From Mesostigma viride (taxonomy: Eukaryota > Streptophyta > Mesostigmatophyceae > Mesostigmatales > Mesostigmataceae), in contig RPFO01000078.1 in the NCBI GenBank assembly GCA_009746045.1, positions 1,900,222 through 1,964,221 of the forward strand: a DNA stretch of 64,000 bases. The letters are read 5' to 3'. Shown in pieces: positions 1 through 10,469 of the stretch. The notes under the pieces were generated by a model. That model made no database searches, was not told the DNA's origin, and saw only the letters and a program-made list of their open reading frames with translations. The position numbers were made by a program, and so were the translations under genes. How positions within the stretch are numbered: position 1 is the first letter of the stretch; each line of letters starts with the position of its first letter.

Positions 1-9
1 CCCTCATCT

Positions 10-528
10 GTGGACATATATGGGGCATTCAGGTGGGTAGAGGAATACAGGGTCACATCAGTGGACTATGTGGCTGAGACAAAGAAATATGAGCTAGCCA
101 TCAAAGCACGTCCTGATGTCCAGCAGCTAGATCACAAGTTCTTGCTGCGTTCCTTCCTTGAGAAACTCAAACTTGACAAAAACACCTACGCTATGCTTGC
201 AACAGGAATGGCAAAGTACTGGGAGGACATGAAGGAGGCATTGGATTATATCAAGCTGGCCTTGGCTCCCCTTAGCCAGGGGGCCATGGGCACCTCTGTA
301 AAGAGGGTCAGGGGGGAGAGAGGGAGGAGGAGGATAGGGAGAGGGAAGACAGGAGCAAGAGACCTGTCCATGGCAGAAGTGAAGTCCCTGCTGGGACAAA
401 TGTTTAAGGGCAAGGGCAAGGGCAAGGGCAAGGGCAAGGGCAAGGGCAGGGGCTGGGGCAAGGGCAAGGGTAAGGGGCAGTCTCCCTCCAAGGGGGGCAG
501 CTCCAGCAACAACAACAACAACAGCAAC

Positions 529-592
<64 letters not shown>

Positions 593-642
593 GCAGGACA
601 AGGAGGACAAGTCTTCTCAGCGGTGCACCCGCTGTGGCATGA
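10..642 (+). pseudogene. Gag-like N-terminal part of a degenerate LTR retrotransposon
   Basis: This open frame enters from the left edge, so the true start is not visible. The first ~90 residues look like an LTR-retrotransposon capsid region, with charged helices and an RSFLEKLKL stretch. A basic linker follows, then a lysine-glycine run encoded by a (GGGCAA)n repeat, then an asparagine/threonine run encoded by a (CAA)n repeat. The frame is lost inside the CAA run: the downstream zinc knuckle (from 624) lies in another frame, where the same repeat would read polyglutamine. I infer a Gag polyprotein broken by slippage in the repeat. No family was assigned, because the capsid part has no motif I can name with certainty. 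Confidence 0.5.
403..592 (+). repeat. (GGGCAA)n and (CAA)n simple repeats inside the Gag frame
   Basis: Positions about 403-475 are a hexamer run reading Lys-Gly pairs. Positions about 506-592 are a CAA/ACA trinucleotide run with one out-of-phase AC at about 528-530. Changes in the length of the second run explain the loss of frame between the capsid part and the zinc knuckle. Confidence 0.85.
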
Positions 643-2124
643 AGTACCACCTGCGGCCCACCTGCCGCAAGAACGTGGACGAGCTGGGGCATTTGGACGT
701 CCTGTGCCACAAGTGCCACGGGCCGCCCCACGGTGACCCCAAGGACTGCAAGCGGCCTCCTTACGGCAAGAAGTGTGAGTCTCCCTCTCATGCTGGCTTG
801 AGTGTGCCTGCTTCACCTCTTTCATCTGCATGCCCCACTGTCAGAGCAGTGAGCAGTTCTGGAAAGGTGCTACAGCTGGTTTCAGAAGATTATGTCTCTA
901 AACCAACCTTCACATCTATGGTTCCCAAGGTGTGCAGAGTGTCCCCAGCAGAGGATGCTCAGATCAGTTTTCAGGAGCTTGCTTTGCAGTTGCATTTCCT
1001 TTATGGGCATGAAGTGAGTGCAGAGGTGGTGGCAGCAGCAATAGGGGGGGCAGCACTCAGACGTGCATGCCAGGTGGTCAGATCCCACTGCCAGCATTGT
1101 CAGTTCAATGCACCCAAACCCCCTAAGTGGCATGTAGCTACCCCACCTAAGTGCAAGGGCAGGGTGGTAGGAGATGTCTTTCATATCAAAGGACAATCTT
1201 ACTTGGCACTTAAAGATGCATGGTCAAGGTACACAACCATTGAACCATTACCTGGAATGGACAAGACACAGTTGCTCAGGGCTCTCTTGATTGCTCAGGC
1301 CAGGTACTACCCTGTGGAGGCATTGTTACTGGATCAGCAGTTCACGTGTCTTGCCAATGAACCAGGGTGTGAGGCTATTGATCTGGCTGGGCTAGAAGAT
1401 CATGAGAGGCAAGGCATTATTGAAAGGGCCATCAGGTCCATTAAAACCCTTGTAGCCAAGAAGATGGCAATCTGCTGGCTGACAGTGGGTCATATGCTGA
1501 CAGAGCTCTGTGGTCCACCAGGTTGTGCCAAGTCCTCAACAGGAGGCCACTCATGAAAACCCCACAAGGGGTGATCATTACACCAGATGGATTGCATGCA
1601 GGCATTTATCCACCTGAGGTACTAGCCCTCTACAACGCACAGCGAGCACAGACAGCTAGCAGGTTAGCTGTCAAGGATGCAAAGCATCCACGTCCCACCT
1701 TCAGAGAAGGGGATCAGGTCCTATTCTACAAGGAGTCGGGACTAGGCAAGGTGGGTACCTGGCATGGGCCAGCCACCATCCTAAATTTAACACCACTGGC
1801 AGGACAGTGTTAGTTAAACACAATGACACGGGAAAGATTCACAGGTGTTCACCTCACAGGATGAAATTGTATTTTCCAACTGTGTCAGACGTGGCAGAGG
1901 AGGAAGAGCTGTTGGCCGACAGCCCTGTACAGTTGCCTGGCATCCCAGCGTTGCCCAGTGAGTGGTTGTTTGGAACACCCACTGGTGAGTGTGAGAGCCA
2001 CACCCACTGTGACACCCAGGTCACCCTTGATGATTGTAGGCAGTCACTGCAGGCTTGGCCCCCTGCAGCAGAGGGTCACATTGGCAAAACAGGTGATCAG
2101 CAACCTATCACCTCTCAAGTGTGA
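603..2124 (+). pseudogene. Zinc knuckle and DDE integrase of the first LTR retrotransposon (frameshifted)
   Basis: A CX2CX4HX4C zinc knuckle (CTRCGMKYHLRPTC, 624-665) is followed by a second near-knuckle (CHKCHGPPH). Next comes an integrase: an HX4H plus CX2C zinc-binding N-terminus (HFLYGH and CQHC, about 990-1110), a first catalytic Asp in GDVFHI, a second in LLLDQQF, and the Glu in GIIERAI. I count 30 residues between the second Asp and the Glu, not the usual 35. The core frame stops at 1556. The C-terminal domain continues in two other frames: VLFYKESGLGKVGTWHGPA near 1720-1780 and HRCSPHRMKLY near 1840-1870. At least two frameshifts make it non-functional. Integrase stands before the protease. 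Confidence 0.72.
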
Positions 2125-2785
2125 ACATAGCTCAGCCACTAGCTGCACCTTCCAAACGCAGCCTAGCAGACGCTGTTCGCATTTTACAAGCAGCTCATAG
2201 AGCTAAAGCTCAAACTGCTGCAGGATCAGCTAAGGTGGGGAAGGTTGGGCAGCATGACAATAGCCCATTTATGGTTGCAGTGGACACACAAGCCCAGGTC
2301 AGCATTATCAGTGCCCTGGCTGTGCCCCATATGCCTTTGGAACCTTCACCCTGGCACCATGTGGCTGATTTCTCAGGGCAGTCATCCCTCAAGGTACTAG
2401 GTCAGGTCATGTTGACTATACTCGGTATCCCCACTCCTTTTCAGGTATTGGAAGGTTATAAAGGGAATGCTTTGTTGGGGGATCCTTTTCTCTGTTACCC
2501 TGGTGTCATTATCTCCAGTGATAGACTATCCATCCAGGACCTGGGTGGTGTTGATCTGAATCATTTCAAAATTTCTCTTGAAAAACTTCTTAAAACCAAC
2601 ATTGCCTCTGTAAAATTTGCTACACCCAAGTATGCCCCAGGGCAAGAACCCTGTGTGGCAGACTTGGTTCACAATCAAAAACTTCATCCCACCTCTTTTG
2701 GATTGGGCAAGCATGATGTGGCTAAAATGTCTCCTCTTTCACTGACGGAGCTGTTGAAGAAAGGTGCAGTCTGGGGCATGGGGTC
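2121..2785 (+). pseudogene. Retropepsin-like aspartic protease region downstream of the integrase
   Basis: The frame contains VAVDTQAQVSII, which matches the active-site loop of retrotransposon aspartic proteases but has Gln where DTGA has Gly. About 75 residues later comes ALLGDPFL, the usual second hydrophobic-Gly motif. The following ~70 residues resemble the spacer that precedes reverse transcriptase in LTR elements (SPLSLTELLKKG). The homology then ends at 2765-2785, where sequence from a different gypsy element begins, so no reverse transcriptase of this element remains. The Gly-to-Gln change and the missing polymerase indicate a dead copy. Confidence 0.55.
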
Positions 2786-3390
2786 CGGCGCAGCAACGCG
2801 CCATTGAGACCATCAAGGCAGAGCTCACCTCAGCGCCGATACTCCGTCAGCCCGACTATGCCCAGCCATTTGTGCTGATACACGGATTGGTCCAGGGTTG
2901 GACTTGGTGCTGTGTTGGCACAGAAGGACGTGCATGGCAAGGAACATGTGGTGGCGTATGCCAGCAGGAGCAACAACACGGCTGAGGCCAAGTACTCATC
3001 GTATGAGGGCGAGGCTCTGGCCGTGGTGTGGGCCATCAAACATTTTCGGCCATACTTGTTTGGGCGTCAGTTCACGCTGGTCACCGACCATCAGCCACTG
3101 CAGTGGTTGATGACAAGTGCTAATCTGACAGGCAAGCTGGCGCGCTGGGCCATGATTATTCAAGAATATAACATTACCATTGTACACCGCGCTGGGGTGG
3201 ACCATTCCAATGCCGATGTCTTATCACGCTATGCTTTGGCAACGTCAGAGGACCGGACGGGGGCGCGAGCGCAGGGCGCGGAGGGACCACAGGGCTCAGT
3301 CGTCTTTGTCAACGCAGCCGGGCCATGCGATTCCGAGTCGCGATGGCTTTCCTGCAGTGATGCCGTGGCGGAGTTTGCGTGCTAGTACGC
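2770..3390 (+). pseudogene. Gypsy RNase H domain
   Basis: After WGPAQQRAIETIKAEL comes the tether APILRQPDYAQPF, then the RNase H domain in a shifted frame. Visible motifs are VAYASRSNN, YEGEALAVVWAIKHFRPYL with the catalytic Glu, LVTDHQPLQWL with the catalytic Asp, and HRAGVDHSNADVLSR at the end, which carries the last conserved Asp residues. A single-base frameshift near 2880 separates the tether from the rest. This is the standard Ty3/gypsy arrangement of RNase H fused behind reverse transcriptase. Confidence 0.8.
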
Positions 3391-3430
3391 CAATCCCGTA
3401 CGGCCAGCGGCTTTCACGCCATCCCAGGGC

Positions 3431-4840
3431 GTGATATTTCTTCCTTTGGCTGAAGACACGCTTGCGCAGCCGGTGGATCCGGCGAGCATAGGCTGTGCGG
3501 TGCTGCATGCTGCCGCTAGTTACGCCATTGCGGTGGAGTGCTGCGCTGGGGACGTGTGGCTGGATGGGAGGGTTCTCGAGCGGGTGCAGGGTTTGCCTGC
3601 CTCTCCAGCCCCTGCTGACTGGACGCCGACGCAGAGGCAAGCCGAGCAAGAGCGCGTGGAGCGCCGGGCTGTGAATTATACCTGGGAGGGCAACCAGGTC
3701 TACAAGCTTGTGGGGCGCCGCAAGCTGGTCGTGCCGCCCCGGCCCTGACAAGCGTCAGTGCTGCCCTCGTTGCACATTACCATGAGCGGTTCGGGCACAT
3801 GGGTGCAAACGTCCGCACAGGTGCCATGGTGCGTGGGGTCTATTGGTGGGCGGGCATGAAGCATGCCATAGCACGGCAGGTAGCCAGTTGCGCTGAGTGT
3901 GCTCGCGCGAAAGCGCGTTTCAACCTGGACCATCATCATGACAAGGAGCTCATGAGCTTGCCCATCCGGGGCTTGTTCTACCGGTGGCACGTCGACTTGT
4001 GTGGGCCCTTTGAGCTCAGCACTTCCGGCAACCGTTACGTCCTGGTGTGTGTGGAATCGTTCAGCAAGTGGCTGGAACTGATTCCCCTACCCGACAAGCA
4101 CGCCGCCACCACAGCCACCTACTTCCTGGATGTTATTGCTCGGTATGGGGCACCGGCGGAGGTGGTTTCAGACCAAGGCGGGGAATTTCGTGGGGAATTC
4201 CAAGAGCTATTGGATTCCTGCTCCATCGATCATCGGCACACGTCGCGGGAGCACCCTCAGGCCAATGGACTGGCTGAGCGTTTGGTTCAGACAGTCAAAC
4301 AGGCGCTGCGCAAATGGGCGTTGCAAGCAGCACGTGTGGCCACCTGGGATAGGGAACTCCCCTGGATCGCCATGGGCTACCGGATGAGCCCACAAGAATC
4401 CCTTGCCCAGTTCTCCCCCTATTTTCTGCTCTTTGGTCGGGCACCATTGTTGCCCTCTGAGGTGCAGGAAGCTCACCCCCAGCCGATTCAATGGGATGAC
4501 GCCAATGAGTGGCTGCGGGAGGTTGTGGCGCGCGCCGCCACATTTAAGAAGGTGATGCCCATCGCGATGAACAATCTGTTGATCGCGCAGCACCGCGACA
4601 CACTGCGGTACGCCCAGCGACGGGGTGGCAAGTATATGGCCAGGCGGCTGCAGTTCCACCCCGGTCCCCGGCTAGTATGTGTTTCTGCGGACTCAACCCC
4701 AACACATGCTGGACGTCACGGCCGGGCCCACCATCCTTCGCATTGTGGAGATTAAGCCTTCGGGGTTGGCCGTCCTCGAAGGTGCGGATGGTAGTAAGAC
4801 CACTGACAATGTGTCGAACCCGTGTCTCCTTGCTCCATGC
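3431..4840 (+). pseudogene. Gypsy integrase (zinc-binding, DDE core and C-terminal domain)
   Basis: The linker (3431-3748) ends in the typical VGRRKLVVPPRP. A frame change leads to the HHCC domain (HYHERFGHM and CAECARAK). The catalytic core has HVDLCGPF with the first Asp, VVSDQGGEFRGEF with the second, and HPQANGLAERLVQTVK with the Glu. The core frame runs to 4755, but homology moves at about 4675 into another frame (MLDVTAGPTILRIVEI), the beta-rich C-terminal domain. It integrates the cDNA of the element. This copy is broken by at least two frameshifts. Confidence 0.82.
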
Positions 4841-4869
4841 CCCACCTGGCACGGAGCATCCAGCCGCAC

Positions 4870-5034
4870 ACCGCTAGGCGCATCCGCGATGCGCAGTGTC
4901 AAATTTGTCACCGGGTCGACCAGCCTGAGGTCATGTTGCTGTGTGATCACTGCAACTGCGGCTGGCATCTTCACTGCCTTCAACCCCCTCTGTCTCAGGT
5001 ACCTGAGGGTTCCTGGTTTTGCCCTGTGTGCATT
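4870..5034 (+). pseudogene. PHD finger fused to the C-terminus of the gypsy integrase
   Basis: A complete C4HC3 PHD finger is readable: CQIC, then LLCDHC, then GWHLHC, then FCPVC, spanning 4897-5031, with the hallmark Trp two residues before the last Cys pair. It lies just after the integrase C-terminal domain, where chromoviruses carry a chromodomain. PHD fingers bind histone H3 tails, so the inferred role is guiding integration to chromatin. It sits one frame away from the preceding integrase tail, which fits the general decay. It is not a free host gene, because the upstream sequence is continuous with the element and a polypurine tract follows within 100 bases. Confidence 0.7.
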
Positions 5035-5117
5035 GCTGCGGGGTTCGCCACCCGGCCATGCGATTCAAGCAGCTACTGCCACTTTGTTGCTCGCTACCCA
5101 GCAAAGGACTTGGTAGC

Positions 5118-5136
5118 GAGGGGGGGGACGGAAAAG
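5118..5136 (+). other. Polypurine tract of the gypsy element
   Basis: A G-rich purine run interrupted by a single C lies immediately before the TG that opens the LTR-like region. This is the usual primer position for plus-strand synthesis. Confidence 0.6.
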
Positions 5137-6430
5137 TGGGCAGCACTAGTGGGGTAAGGCTAGCATGTGGCCCATCGATCACCGATGCAGCCATACCTTA
5201 TGAGGGCCAACGAGGTCGTGGGCTACTGTCAGTGCAGGGAGTTTGGCACGAGTATGCGACAGCTGTCGCGCGCCGTTCCGATTCGCACGAGTATTGGCTT
5301 TACGCGGGGCCGCCACGCGGCCGGCCCGGGGGACGAGGCGAGGCAGCTAGGCATTGCGCGTGTGCGAGTTGTTACGCCGTTGGCATTAATTGGGCCTTAC
5401 GGGAGCAACGCATGCGCCGTAGCGCGACGCGCAGCACTGGGAGTTGACAGCGGCACTGACATGCGTCACCAGGAGGTCAGTGCCAACGCTGGCAAGCAGC
5501 ACGCACTGGCTGCTGGACTACAACACGGACCAAGCTAGGCTGCCAGCCTGGCAATTATGCGGATTGTGCAGGCTGAACATGCACGTGCACGCAAGCTGGC
5601 GCGTTATTGATCTCGAGAACTGTCCGCTGCAGGTAGATAATGTCGTGCAATATTGGCATTGATATTCGGCAGGCTGGCAAGCCGCTTTTGTGAATGCGAC
5701 GAGGCAGCTTTTCTCGTCAGGGCCAGCTAGTTGTCGTACATGCTTGGTTGGTGATATAGTTGTTTGGCAAGCTCAGGGGTCGGCAAGTCGACACTGGCCG
5801 GAGTACTCTGCGACAACTAGGGCATTTCGTCGTCTGGGATTTCTGGCCTACCCAGGTTGTCTAGTTGATTTTGTCGTCTAAAGAGAAAGTGCTAGATGAT
5901 ATGTTTCATATGCGGAACAGGGAGTCGTTGCAGACAACGACTTAGGATTTTGTGTACTTTTAGGTCTTGGTGCTGACCAAAGCCGAGTGCCACGGAGTAG
6001 CTTTGGTGTAATTGAAGCAGTATGGACGACAAAGCGGTTGTCGTCAGGATCAGATACTGAGCGTGGCTACGAGGTAAGGCTGACGCAAGATATTGCGTAA
6101 GTGTGAGGCATTCATTGGGATAGGTGTGTGTTTCCACCAGGGCGTTGGATGTAGCTCTGTGTGGATCTTTGAACTCTGTCTTGGTCATGGTGGTGCGTGG
6201 CAAGTGTGGCCAGCCCTCCTTTCTTTCATCGAGCCCAGCTATTGCTGAAACAGAGCTGCCAAGTTAGGTAGAGTATTGGTAATAAAAACGTTCATTTCAT
6301 TTGCAACAAAGAACCCAGTGTGAAGCCTAACCTAGCCATACCTCACTCTCAGGTCTCACCTTTTTGAGAAGTGCAGTTGGCACTGGCTTCTCGTCTTAAG
6401 AAAAGTGGGCAGCACTAGTGGGGTAAGGCC
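5137..6430 (+). repeat. LTR-like region of the gypsy element
   Basis: The region starts TGGGCAGCAC directly after the polypurine tract, contains no credible gene, and has AATAAA near 6281 as a possible polyadenylation signal. A 30-bp sequence at 5131-5160 recurs exactly at 6400-6429, so the segment is bounded by direct repeats 1269 bp apart. The exact 3' boundary is uncertain. Short open frames inside it have no recognisable motifs. Confidence 0.5.
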
Positions 6431-6600
6431 AGTGTACAATTATGCGCCGTATTATACAGTATTATACGGTATAATACTTCATGCGCTGGATTTAGCGCAT
6501 AATTTTTTATACTTATGCGTTTGAGCGTATTACGACGCATAATGACGCATAATCACGTATAATGCCGTATTTTCCGCGGTTTTTTTAGGTTTTGCGCGGC
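6431..6600. repeat. AT-rich subterminal repeats, probably the 5' end of the hAT element
   Basis: The segment is dense in overlapping GTATTATAC / GTATAATAC and GCGCATAAT motifs in both orientations. It begins near CAGTGTACAATTATGCG, which has the CAGTG start common to hAT terminal repeats. Similar motifs recur at 12269-12390. I did not find a matching inverted terminus downstream, so assignment to the hAT element is inference. Confidence 0.4.
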
Positions 6601-6853
6601 TAGGATGCCAGAACGACAGGGCAACGATTTGAAGCCACAGATTTCGTATCTCTACTAAGTACTGACCCGTCTGAACTTTCACAATTCGACGCGATCTTAT
6701 TTTGAAATTTCAGTCGGGTACGTACTGCCCACTTCCCGGCCCCTTTTTTGGGCGGGAATCTGAAGAAATGCAAGGCTTAAGAACTGCGAGCTTTGTTGGC
6801 AAAGGCAGAATTGTCACCCGGCCGCAGGCCGCACGTGAGAATTGCGAGCAAAA

Positions 6854-9407
6854 ATGTCAATGTCTGACGAGGATCGTGCAATGTCTGACCAGGATGGCGA
6901 AGACGTCGACTTGTCAAGAACAACGGTGTGGACGTACATCACCAAGCACAGAATTGCCAAGGGCAACAAGCTGACCAACAACTACGAAATGACCTGCAGC
7001 CGATGTTACCATGCTTGGAGTGGCAGCACGAGCAGGGCAACTGCGCATTTTCTTGGAGGGGACTTTGCCCACTCGGCTGGAGTCAGTCCCTGCTCGAAGC
7101 CGCCCACCGAGCTGCGGCCACGCCTGCTCCAGGCGAAGCTGCTAACCACCAGGAGGAAGGCGGTTCGTGCCCGCCGTGAGCAGGAGTGCGTCGCAGAAGA
7201 GAGGCACATGGCTCGCGCCGATGATGACAACGACAACGGCCTCATCGGAGATGAAGAGGACATCGACGTCGACGAGAACGGCGAACAGCTGCCGACCTTC
7301 CTGCGAGGTGCCGCCGGGCCCGCATCTGCACTTGGCAAACGCAGGTCGTCCGCCTCCGGCTGCAGGGGCTCCGGTTCGACCGGACGTGCAACTGCTGACG
7401 TCGTCGAGATCAAGTCATCTCAGCCGGCACTGCGCCAGCAGACCATGGCCGCGGCTGTCGGGCTGGGAAAGCCCGCCATCGACAAGCTGCTTTGCAAGGG
7501 GTTTATGTCGGCCGGTATCCCATTCAACGTTGTGAATAACGCGCATTTCAAAGCTGCTCTGTCCGCCATCAGCCGAGGAGGGGTGCAGTACCTGGCGCCA
7601 AGCTCTCAGACCATGCGGACCCGGGACGCACCCCTCGTTGCCAAGGACTTGGAGAGGGACGTCAAGGAGAAGACCCAGCTGGCCACAGGCACGGGAGGGA
7701 CGTTCATCACGGATGGCTGGAAAGACTGCAGTCGCGAATCTCACATCATGAACGTCTTCCATCTGCCCACCTTTACATACTTCATCGGATCCGACAACGT
7801 GATGGGGCAGGTGAAGTCTGCTGAATTCATGGCAGACCTGGCAGAGCCTCACATCTTGGCCGTCGGCGCAGCGAACGTCGTGCAGGTGATTACGGACACC
7901 ACAACATCCATGGAGAACATGAAGAAACTCCTCGAGGCATCATTCCCGCACATCATCATCTCCAGGTGCTGTGCCCACTCGCTGGACCTGTGTTTCGAGG
8001 ACATCGGCAAGGAGCCAGCGGTGGACAGGGTCCTGACACAAGTGAACACGGTGGTGGTATTCGTGCTGGGGCACGAGAAGATCAACAGTTTTTTCATGGG
8101 CCTGGACAAGAGCGCCAAGACTCTCAAGAAGTACGCCGACACCCGCTTTGGCACCAGGTATATCGCTGTGATTTCATGAGTTATATCCACAATTTGCTAC
8201 GCCCTCTTTTTTCTCATCATCTTCGCTTAATTCTGCTAGTTTATCATTGCTTTAATTGAGACACAATCATACTGTTGTTGGCGTGTTACTAATTCCATTT
8301 TCACAGTTGTGACGATGGCATCATTTTTTTCATGGCATTGCTGCTTCAGGTTTTACTCGGCGGAGAGCGTTCACGACGCCAAGACCCGGCTCATGGTCAC
8401 CTTCGAGGACGAAGAGTTGGTGAAGTATGCCGAGGCGCAGCGGTGGTGGCCCGCGTTCAAGCAGGTCCAGGATATTGTGGGCAGCCCGCAGTTCTGGTCC
8501 GGCGTGCGCATGCTCGTTGACATTTTCAAGCCCATGAAGCTCGTGCTCAAGATTTTCGACAGCGACAAGCCAGCAACAGGCGAGCTGTACTACATGATGT
8601 ACGAGCTCCTCAAGGCTGTGCAAGACATTCGCGGGCTGCACAAAGACCTGTCCAAGCAGCTGCAGGTCCTCGTGCGCAGGCGCTGGGATTACATGCATTC
8701 CATCATCCACGCCGCTGGCTACGCGCTCAATCCCAAGTACTGGGGCCCTGACCACGCACAATATACCATCAAGGAAGTGAGTAAATGGCTAAGTAATTCT
8801 TATTTTTCTTCATGGCATGCACGCTATTTGTTATTAGTCCATGGCTAATTTTGGCTTTTGAGCAATGTGTGGGAAATTGGTATTGAAGGGCTGAAGCCTT
8901 CGTTGTCAGTTCCTGAATAGACGTCCTCTAACCTCTTTCCAATCCTTAATTGCACTGCCACTATTTCCCCCATCGTACTATCCCTCTCCTGCTCAGGTGA
9001 CAGATGGCCTCCACGCGTGCATTGACAAGATTCATCTGGGCGACAAGGCAGCCTTCGACCTGGCCATCAAGCAGTACGAGCAATACACCGACCAGCAGGG
9101 TGCATTTGCACAGAGCGACTGCAAGAGGCAGGCACAGGCGCCGGGCATGGTGCCGTACCAGTGGTGGCGCACCTGGGGCGGCTCCACGCCCGAGCTGCAG
9201 GAGGTGGCGATCAAGGTGCTGGCCCAGCCGGTCTCCTCGGGCTCTGTCGAGCGTGTCAACAGCGAAGCCGGCTGGATCAAGTCGCTCAAGCGAAACCGCC
9301 TGACGCATGTCAACCACAACCGCCTCATCTACGTGCACCACAACCTCCGCGCGATTGACGCCATCAAGGATTACGACGATCAGAACACGGTTATTCCATG
9401 GGAGTAA
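6854..9407 (+). CDS. hAT-superfamily transposase, BED finger and DUF659 type (3 exons)
   Basis: Exons are 6854-8157, 8350-8776 and 8997-9407. The introns start GTATAT and GTGAGT, end CAG, and join in frame to about 713 aa. The ATG at 6854 is the first in the open frame. The N-terminus has a BED-type zinc finger (TVWTYITKH, TCSRCYHAW, ATAHFL, about residues 25-70), then an acidic, serine-rich linker. The RNase-H-like core shows FITDGWKD with the first Asp, VITDTTTSM with the second, and SRCCAHSLDL. Exon 3 carries the dimerisation region, with the third catalytic residue in SGSVERVNS. The protein cuts and pastes the element through its terminal inverted repeats in the nucleus. No stop or frameshift interrupts it, unlike its neighbours. 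I could not define the element ends. Confidence 0.85.
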
Positions 9408-9782
9408 AGCTTTAATGTGAGCTCGCACCTAAAGGATTGATGCCGACTCACTGAGTGGGGTAGAGGCCGTAGAGCCCTGCTAGCTCCTGGTCATGGCTAT
9501 CCATTTGCTGGGTGGCCACTGGCCATAATATGCCAGGGCTGCTTGACCTCAGGCGACCGGGAGTTGGTGGATGGTGGGAGGTCTCATCTGCACACCGCTT
9601 GAGGCTCAATAGCAATGCTTTGATGCATGGCTTCTACACTATAGCGCACACATTTATCAAGACTGATTGTCTGTGACTAGTGAGGTGTTGTTTATGAGCC
9701 TGCAGAAAACAGTTGCACCATGGCAAGGGCAGCATGCAATAGTCAACTACCACATGTGTGGTATTTGAATTGATGATGTGTT
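9408..9782. other. Non-coding flank after the transposase
   Basis: I see no gene, terminal repeat or clear polyadenylation signal here. It may be the 3' part of the hAT element. Confidence 0.4.
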
Positions 9783-10136
9783 TAATATGTTGGCCCTATG
9801 CTGGCCCACTGCATGGTCCCCTAGTTAGTGCTGGCCATGTTTAACATGTTGGCCCCTTGCTGGCCCACTGCACGGTCCCCTAGTTATTGCTGGCCTTTTT
9901 ACCATGTTGCCCCATGCTGGCCCACTGCATGCACGGTCCCCTAGTTAGTGCTGGCCTTTTTAAAAACATGTTGGCCCCATGCTGGGCGCTGGCCCACTGC
10001 TGCATGCATGGTCCCCTAGTTAGCGCTGGCCATGTTTAACATGTTGGCCCCATGCTGGCCCACTGCACGGTCCCCTAGTTATTGCTGGCCTTTTTTAACA
10101 TGTTGGCCCCATGCTGGCCCACTGCACGGTCCCGAC
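9783..10136 (+). repeat. Degenerate tandem repeat, about 60-bp unit, 6 copies
   Basis: Each unit contains ATGTTGGCCCCATGCTGGCC, CACTGCACGGTCCCCTAGTT and a TGCTGGCC tail. Unit length varies from about 58 to 73 bp because of small insertions such as extra TGCA steps. The last copy ends in GGTCCCGACAAATTTC. No coding sense was found. Confidence 0.85.
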
Positions 10137-10469
10137 AAATTTCAGTTATTAAGTGAGACAACTATTCCTGGAAATATACACAATTGTGAATACAGTACTA
10201 TGCACACTTGCAGATGCACACATTATGCACACCATGCACATGCACTATCTTAGTTGGGGACTTCAGTGCCGTCCGTGGTCCCCCAACGGGGACACGAGAT
10301 TAATTAATATTAATTAATTAATTCAGTTAATTAATAAATTGATGCACACCACGAGTCACACACCTGTAGTCACATGCAGCTCAGTATATTCACATAGCAT
10401 CGCACCATGCAAACATACTACATGCATTAATTGTATACTACTGTAGTATTTGCGTGCATGCACAGCCAC
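10137..10469. other. AT-rich non-coding spacer
   Basis: The spacer contains a palindromic TTAATTAA-rich stretch at about 10299-10340 and several TGCACA repeats. I see no gene. Confidence 0.5.

Larger units (their letters stand above)
2770..6430 (+). mobile_element. Ty3/gypsy retrotransposon fragment (RNase H, integrase, PHD finger, LTR)
   Basis: The element begins abruptly at the end of reverse transcriptase, at the WGPAQQ motif near 2778. It runs through RNase H, the linker, the zinc-binding and core integrase and a C-terminal PHD finger, then a polypurine tract at 5118-5136 and an LTR-like region. Gag, protease and the polymerase palm are absent, so it is 5'-truncated or was joined to the first element by recombination. 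Several frameshifts (about 2880, 3390-3430, 3750, 4670 and 4830) show it is a relic. Confidence 0.75.

Noticed and set aside
5167-6203. Short open frames inside the gypsy LTR-like region
   Set aside because: No domains are seen, and the region is bounded by the polypurine tract and direct repeats as expected of an LTR.
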